From contig NZ_CP047897.1 in NCBI RefSeq assembly GCF_009913235.1, positions 2,479,001 through 2,543,000 on the forward strand: a stretch of DNA of 64,000 nucleotides, in the 5' to 3' direction. A program made the translations under genes and the position numbers. A model generated the notes under the pieces. The model did not search any database and was not told the origin of the DNA. It saw nothing but the letters and a program-made list of their open reading frames with translations. Origin of the DNA: Nibribacter ruber. Its GTDB lineage: Bacteria; Bacteroidota; Bacteroidia; Cytophagales; Hymenobacteraceae. Positions 58,456 through 64,000 of this stretch are shown here, piece after piece (position 1 is the first letter of the stretch; each line of letters begins with the position of its first letter).

Positions 58456-60126
58456 TTATTTCTGCATGTATTGCTGTAAGGCTTTGCCGGTGGTGCCGTT
58501 GGGCTCCTGAATGTTCAACCAATGAGCCAAACTTGGGGCGATATCTGTGATGTGGCTGCGCTGAGAGCTTTCTCCCGCCGGTATCTGCCAACCGTACCAG
58601 AGCAAAGGAACGTGCGTGTCATAACCCCAGGGACTGCCGTGCGTGGTGCCCTTCGGCTCGCCGCGGCCGTAGCCCTCATACCAACCCGGCTGAAGCGTGA
58701 TCATCACGTCTCCGGAGCGGTACGGCATGTAACCGTTCTCTACCAGCATGCCTACGCCGCCCTCCCAATGAGAGCGCATGAGGGCGTCAGCGGTGATTGA
58801 ACGTAAAACACCTGGAAAACGCTGCACAAACCGAGCAGTTTCTTCTTGAATGGCCACCAAGTCTGCCTTCTTGCTTTCAATGACGGCGTGGTTCAGGTAC
58901 ACCTGCTGGTTCATGAAACTAGAGACCCAGTCTGCGGTCCCAAACTTCTGGTTCAGGTGCTTCTTGAGGGAATCTACCATCATGCCGCCAGCGGTGGTAC
59001 CCGCCGGAATGCGCAGGCTTTTGAGATAGTTGGGATTGTGCGCCGCACCATGGTCTGCCGTCAAGAAAATGAGCACGTTCTCCTTGCCCAAATACCCGTC
59101 CAGGAATTTGAGGAAATCTGCCAAGTCCTTGTCCAGACGCAGGTAGTTGTCTTCTACCTCAATGGAATTGGGACCGTATTGGTGACCCACATAGTCTGGG
59201 CTGGAAAAGCTCAGGGCCAGAAAGTCTGTCACTTGCCCTTTGCCCATGTTCTCTGCCTTGATGGCTTCTATGGCGAACTCCTTGGTATAGGTATTCCCGA
59301 AGGGAACCGCGCGTAGCATGTCAAAGGTCTTGCCGCGCAATTCGGGCAGATTGTGCGGGAATACTGGTTTCTTCTCTCCTGCGAACAAGCCTTCAAACGG
59401 CTGGTCATCGGCGGTGCTCTCAGTGTATTGTTCAATAGGCAACAGCGTATTCCAAGGCTGGCTCAGGTACTGGTCGGCTAGTTTCCGGTTGTTGAACGCC
59501 TGCACCCATGCCGGAAGCTCCTGCATGTAGTAGGTGCTGGTAATCATGTTGCCGTTGCTCCCGTCAAACCAATAAGCGGCATTGGCAGCGTGCCCGGCCG
59601 GTAAAATAGAGCCGCGGTCCTTCAGGCTGACACCAATCACCTTGCTCTTTTGGTTGGTGGCCAGTTTGAGCTCATCTGTGATGGTGGTGGAGATCATGTT
59701 AACCGGCGACATTTGTCCTGCGGTAGACGTACTACCCACTGACTGAACCGTCTTGTCTTCGGCGCAGTAGATGTTTTTGCCGGTGGTTCTGTTGTACCAG
59801 TCATTGCCTACAATGCCGTGCATGGCTGGGGTGGTGCCTGTGTAGATAGACGCGTGCCCCGGCCCCGTGTAAGTAGGTACGTAGTTGTAGTGGTTGTTCT
59901 TAAAGTTGAACCCTTCGCGCAACAGCCGCTTGAACCCGTCATTAGAGTATTTGTCCCAGTAGCGGTACAGGTAGTCATAGCGCATCTGGTCCACCACAAT
60001 GCCTACCACCAGCTTGGGCTGGCTTGATTGGTCCTTGCGAGAGCGGTTTCTTTTCTGTGCCTCGGTTGAGAAAGACAACAGTAAGAAGAGAAGAATCAGG
60101 GGGAAGTTGAAAAATCTTCTTTCCAT
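58456..60126 (-). CDS. PafA-like alkaline phosphatase
   Basis: 556 aa. Signal peptide LILLFLLLSFSTEA-Q. Alkaline-phosphatase superfamily: GIVVDQMRYDYL holds the metal Asp46, TYTGPGHASIYTGTTPAMHG the catalytic Thr (about residue 87), and FLTADHGAAHNPNYL plus YDTHVPLLWYGWQIPAG the later metal ligands. This is the calcium-type PafA of Flavobacterium, a periplasmic phosphatase for phosphomonoesters and often induced or active in the presence of phosphate sugar esters. No pho box is evident. Confidence 0.9.
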   Translation of the reverse strand: MERRFFNFPLILLFLLLSFSTEAQKRNRSRKDQSSQPKLVVGIVVDQMRYDYLYRYWDKYSNDGFKRLLREGFNFKNNHYNYVPTYTGPGHASIYTGTTPAMHGIVGNDWYNRTTGKNIYCAEDKTVQSVGSTSTAGQMSPVNMISTTITDELKLATNQKSKVIGVSLKDRGSILPAGHAANAAYWFDGSNGNMITSTYYMQELPAWVQAFNNRKLADQYLSQPWNTLLPIEQYTESTADDQPFEGLFAGEKKPVFPHNLPELRGKTFDMLRAVPFGNTYTKEFAIEAIKAENMGKGQVTDFLALSFSSPDYVGHQYGPNSIEVEDNYLRLDKDLADFLKFLDGYLGKENVLIFLTADHGAAHNPNYLKSLRIPAGTTAGGMMVDSLKKHLNQKFGTADWVSSFMNQQVYLNHAVIESKKADLVAIQEETARFVQRFPGVLRSITADALMRSHWEGGVGMLVENGYMPYRSGDVMITLQPGWYEGYGRGEPKGTTHGSPWGYDTHVPLLWYGWQIPAGESSQRSHITDIAPSLAHWLNIQEPNGTTGKALQQYMQK

Positions 60127-60143
60127 AAAAGTGGAGGTTTGTT

Positions 60144-60181
60144 CGTTTTTGGGCTATTTCCCAGAAAACAGGTGAAAAACG
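60144..60181. repeat. 38-bp palindrome family copy, inverted centre
   Basis: Arms CGTTTTTGGGCTATTTCC and GAAAACAGGTGAAAAACG with centre CA; upstream of the pafA-like gene. Confidence 0.85.
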
Positions 60182-60280
60182 AAGCAAAGATACCAGCGCA
60201 CTGCACTTCTTGCGCGGTTAGGCTCAACGTTTTACAAATGATAACCTTGTGGTAACAGGCACCGCTCTAAAATGCGAAAC

Positions 60281-60300
60281 GCCCATCTGTATGGATGGGC
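60281..60300 (-). terminator. atpG downstream hairpin
   Basis: GCCCATC pairs with GATGGGC (loop of 6); the minus-strand side continues as GTTTCGCATTTT, a weak U-tract. Confidence 0.6.
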
Positions 60301-60324
60301 GCCGCAAATAAGGGTGAAATTGGT

Positions 60325-61215
60325 TTATCTACTGGCCGCGAGCGCCTCTGCACCACCCACAATCTCCAGGATTTCGGTGGTAATGGCCGCTTGACGCGTT
60401 CGGTTGTAGGTCAGTTTCAATTGTTTCAAAAGCTCACCGGCATTTTCCGTGGCTTTGTCCATGGCCGTCATACGGGCACCGTGCTCAGAGGCATTAGACT
60501 CCAACACCGCTTTGTAGATTTGAATCTTCAAAGACTTAGGAATCAACTGCTCCACAATCTCTTCTTTTGAAGGCTCAAAGATATAGTCAGAGTTGGCGTT
60601 GTTGGCCGTCTCTTCTTCGGTCTTCTCAGGGATTGGCAGGAACTGCTCTGTGCGCACAATCTGGGTAGCCACGTTCTTGAACTCATTGTACACAAGATCA
60701 ATGCGGTCATACTGGCCCAAGATGAAGCCTTCCATGGCCTGTTCAGCGGCAACGCGTACGCGCTCAAAAGACAGGTTGTTGAAGACCGTGGTGTAGTCAC
60801 CGGCTAGTGTGTAGTTACGCTTGGTAAAGAACTCATGTCCTTTTTTACCAATGGCCATAATCTCTACGTTGCCGGCAGCCTCTTGTGCGCTGTATTTTTC
60901 TTTAATCAAAAGGTTAGCCGCTTTCATCACGTTAGAGTTGAAAGCACCGCACAAGCCGCGGTCAGAGGTCACCACAATGATCAAAACACGCTGCACGTCA
61001 CGCTTCTGTGAATAGATATTGGTGTCTGACTCTGCGTTTACCGTAGAGACGTTAGACAAAATACTGTTCAAGCGTTGTGCATAGGGACGCATACGGATAA
61101 TGTTGTCCTGTGCTCTTCTCAACTTGGCCGCCGCCACCATTTTCATGGCTTTGGTGATTTGTTGCGTAGACCCAATGGAAACAATTCTATTGCGTACTTC
61201 TTTTAAACTAGCCAT
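60325..61215 (-). CDS. atpG: ATP synthase gamma subunit
   Basis: 296 aa. The N-terminal ASLKEVRNRIVSIGSTQQIT and the C-terminal coiled coil (MTAMDKATENAGELLKQLKL, TYNRTRQAAITTEILEIVGG) are the gamma-subunit signatures; the central VVTSDRGLCGAFNSNVMK is conserved. The gamma shaft turns inside the alpha-beta ring. Last gene of atpF-atpH-atpA-atpG here; atpD and atpC are elsewhere, which is usual in Bacteroidota. A hairpin lies between it and atpA. Confidence 0.97.
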   Translation of the reverse strand: MASLKEVRNRIVSIGSTQQITKAMKMVAAAKLRRAQDNIIRMRPYAQRLNSILSNVSTVNAESDTNIYSQKRDVQRVLIIVVTSDRGLCGAFNSNVMKAANLLIKEKYSAQEAAGNVEIMAIGKKGHEFFTKRNYTLAGDYTTVFNNLSFERVRVAAEQAMEGFILGQYDRIDLVYNEFKNVATQIVRTEQFLPIPEKTEEETANNANSDYIFEPSKEEIVEQLIPKSLKIQIYKAVLESNASEHGARMTAMDKATENAGELLKQLKLTYNRTRQAAITTEILEIVGGAEALAASR

Positions 61216-61234
61216 TAATAGTTAGTCAAATATG

Positions 61235-61281
61235 AACAGAGAAAGAAGAGCCTGCCGGGTGGGCAAAGCTCTTCTTCTGTT
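61235..61281 (-). promoter_or_regulatory. hairpin between atpA and atpG
   Basis: AAGAAGAGC (61243-61251) pairs with GCTCTTCTT (61268-61276); AACAG and CTGTT extend it past a bulge. Placed between two genes of one operon, it may set the amount of atpG mRNA or protect the 3' end of atpA. Confidence 0.5.
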
Positions 61282-61288
61282 GAGTTAA

Positions 61289-62869
<1,581 letters not shown>

Positions 62870-62871
62870 GA

Positions 62872-63429
62872 TTATAGTTTAGTAATGTATGGATTTTCTT
62901 TAAACTTATTTTTCAACTTCTGCACCTTGGCGCGGACTGTGTTATCAATCTGCTCGTCACCAATGCGCAATACGTACCCACCTACTACGGCAGGGTTCAC
63001 CACTTCTTTCAAATCTACTGTCTTGCCAGAGCGCTCTCTTACCATGTTCTGGAAAGTGGCGCGCAGCTCATCAGTCAATGGCACGGCAGTGGTCACCGTA
63101 GCTTTTTGAATGCCTTTGATTTCATTGTACTGGGTCACAAACTCTGTGGCCACAGTCTCTAAGATAGTCTCCCGGTTTTTCTGGGTTAAGATCTTGAAGA
63201 AGGCAAGGGTCAACTCGGTTACTTTACCTGAGAAAATAGAGGTAAGGATGGCAAGTTTCTTATCGTGTTTTACTATTGGGTTTTGCAACACCAGGTGCAA
63301 GTCGCGGGTTTCAGTGACGGCTTTTGTAAATAAAAGCATGTCTGCGTACACCTGCTCAAGCTGGCCTCTTTCATTGGCTAGCTCCAACAGTGACTTGGCG
63401 TATCTGGAGGCAACTCTAACGTCTGACAT
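62872..63429 (-). CDS. atpH: ATP synthase delta subunit
   Basis: 185 aa. [20 protein letters not shown] at the N-terminus and [20 protein letters not shown] with the final [13 protein letters not shown] at the C-terminus fit the OSCP/delta family. It links F1 to the b stalk. It overlaps nothing; atpF ends 68 bp upstream. Confidence 0.95.
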   Translation of the reverse strand: MSDVRVASRYAKSLLELANERGQLEQVYADMLLFTKAVTETRDLHLVLQNPIVKHDKKLAILTSIFSGKVTELTLAFFKILTQKNRETILETVATEFVTQYNEIKGIQKATVTTAVPLTDELRATFQNMVRERSGKTVDLKEVVNPAVVGGYVLRIGDEQIDNTVRAKVQKLKNKFKENPYITKL

Positions 63430-63497
63430 CTCTCTAGCGTGGTTTAAGGTTCAGGCTTCCTGTTCAATGGGCGGGAAGCGGCTCGCCTTTACCGGTC

Positions 63498-63995
63498 TTA
63501 GCTTAAGTTGGCGTCCTGCAGGTAGCTTTGCACCAGAGCACGTTGCGCCTGCTCGTCTTGTAACTCGCGGTTCAACAGTTTCTCAGCAATGTTGATAGAC
63601 AAGGTAGCCGCCAGGTTTTTCACCTCGGTCAAAGCCGCCTGTTTCTCATGACCAATGGCCTCACGGGCGTTTTCAATCATGCGCTGTCCTTCTTCGTTTG
63701 CCTTGGCACGGGCTCCTTCAACTAATGAGTTAGCCGTTTCAGTAGCTTCTTTCAAGATGCGCTCACGCTCAACACGGGCCTCATTCAAAAGACGCTCGTT
63801 GTCAGCTTTCAAAGACTGCATCTCTAGCTTGGCTTTTTCAGCCATCTGCAAGGCGCTGTCAATAGACTGCTCACGTTCGCGCAGGGCGGCCATGATCGGC
63901 TTCCAGGCAAACTTAGACAACAAGAACAACACAATCAGGAAGGTGATTGCTTGCCAGATAAGTAGCCCTAGATTTGGAGTTACTAATGGATTCAT
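63498..63995 (-). CDS. atpF: ATP synthase b subunit
   Basis: 165 aa. One N-terminal TM helix (about 8-28, LGLLIWQAITFLIVLFLLSK) then a long charged amphipathic helix (AALREREQSIDSALQMAEKA, and so on) with no breaks, which forms the peripheral stalk. Start MNPLVTPNLGLLIWQAITF is typical of Bacteroidota AtpF. The upstream part of the operon (atpE and atpB) lies past the window end. Confidence 0.95.
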   Translation of the reverse strand: MNPLVTPNLGLLIWQAITFLIVLFLLSKFAWKPIMAALREREQSIDSALQMAEKAKLEMQSLKADNERLLNEARVERERILKEATETANSLVEGARAKANEEGQRMIENAREAIGHEKQAALTEVKNLAATLSINIAEKLLNRELQDEQAQRALVQSYLQDANLS

Positions 63996-64000
63996 TTCTT

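Noticed and set aside
1134-60181. CRISPR array made of the 38-bp palindromes
   Set aside because: Copies are separated by whole genes, differ in arm sequence and are not evenly spaced; no cas genes are present.

Overview
The window looks like chromosome of a Bacteroidota bacterium, most likely a member of the Cytophagales close to the Hymenobacteraceae (Rufibacter/Pontibacter-like). The clues are a type IX secretion set (PorP/SprF-like barrel, OmpA lipoprotein, giant protein with a gliding-motility-type C-terminal domain), TAnnTTTG-type promoter boxes with few Shine-Dalgarno sites, a YtxJ-type protein pointing to bacillithiol, a PafA-like phosphatase and a fused SerB-SerA. The genus assignment is inference. 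I see no rRNA, tRNA, CRISPR array, transposase or phage gene.

Layout. 0-6.5 kb: small envelope proteins, a PRC-barrel/SHOCT protein, a degenerate HNH-type protein, a SIMPL protein and ribonuclease D. 6.5-11.8 kb: a saccharopine-dehydrogenase-like enzyme, glycine decarboxylase (gcvP) and a DUF4136 lipoprotein. 12.5-20.4 kb: a minus-strand operon for a 1620-residue repeat adhesin, a PorP/SprF barrel and an OmpA lipoprotein. 20.8-25.8 kb: lipoyl synthase, small secreted proteins and a fused E1 2-oxoacid dehydrogenase. 26-32 kb: M16 and M28 peptidases, ispF, lutB. 32.5-38.6 kb: serine synthesis (class V aminotransferase, SerB-SerA fusion), an AsnRS-like asparagine synthetase divergent from an AsnC-type regulator, and a GDPD lipoprotein. 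39-49 kb: membrane, transport and housekeeping genes including serine dehydratase, a Crp/Fnr-type regulator, DinB, VOC and VIT1 proteins. 49.2-52.6 kb: nuoABC-X-nuoD, where X is a GspG-like membrane protein. 52.6-57.7 kb: AT-rich hypothetical genes, PAP2, NAD(P)HX repair enzyme and a UbiA-like membrane protein. 57.8-60.1 kb: pyrophosphatase and PafA-like phosphatase. 60.3-64 kb: atpF-atpH-atpA-atpG on the minus strand, cut at the window edge.

Metabolic links: LipA makes the lipoyl cofactor used by the E2 partner of the E1 enzyme and by the glycine cleavage system that GcvP belongs to. Serine made by SerC/SerB/SerA-type enzymes can be consumed by the L-serine dehydratase. Nuo, ATP synthase and pyrophosphatase form the energy core.

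The most unusual signal is non-coding. About 31 copies of one 38-bp palindrome, all exactly 38 bp long, lie between genes at about one per 2 kb, and the arms show compensatory base changes. Other intergenic families are period-7 (and one period-8) degenerate tandem tracts that abut start and stop codons, a roughly 300-bp multi-hairpin element present twice in opposite orientation, and one MITE-like inverted repeat.
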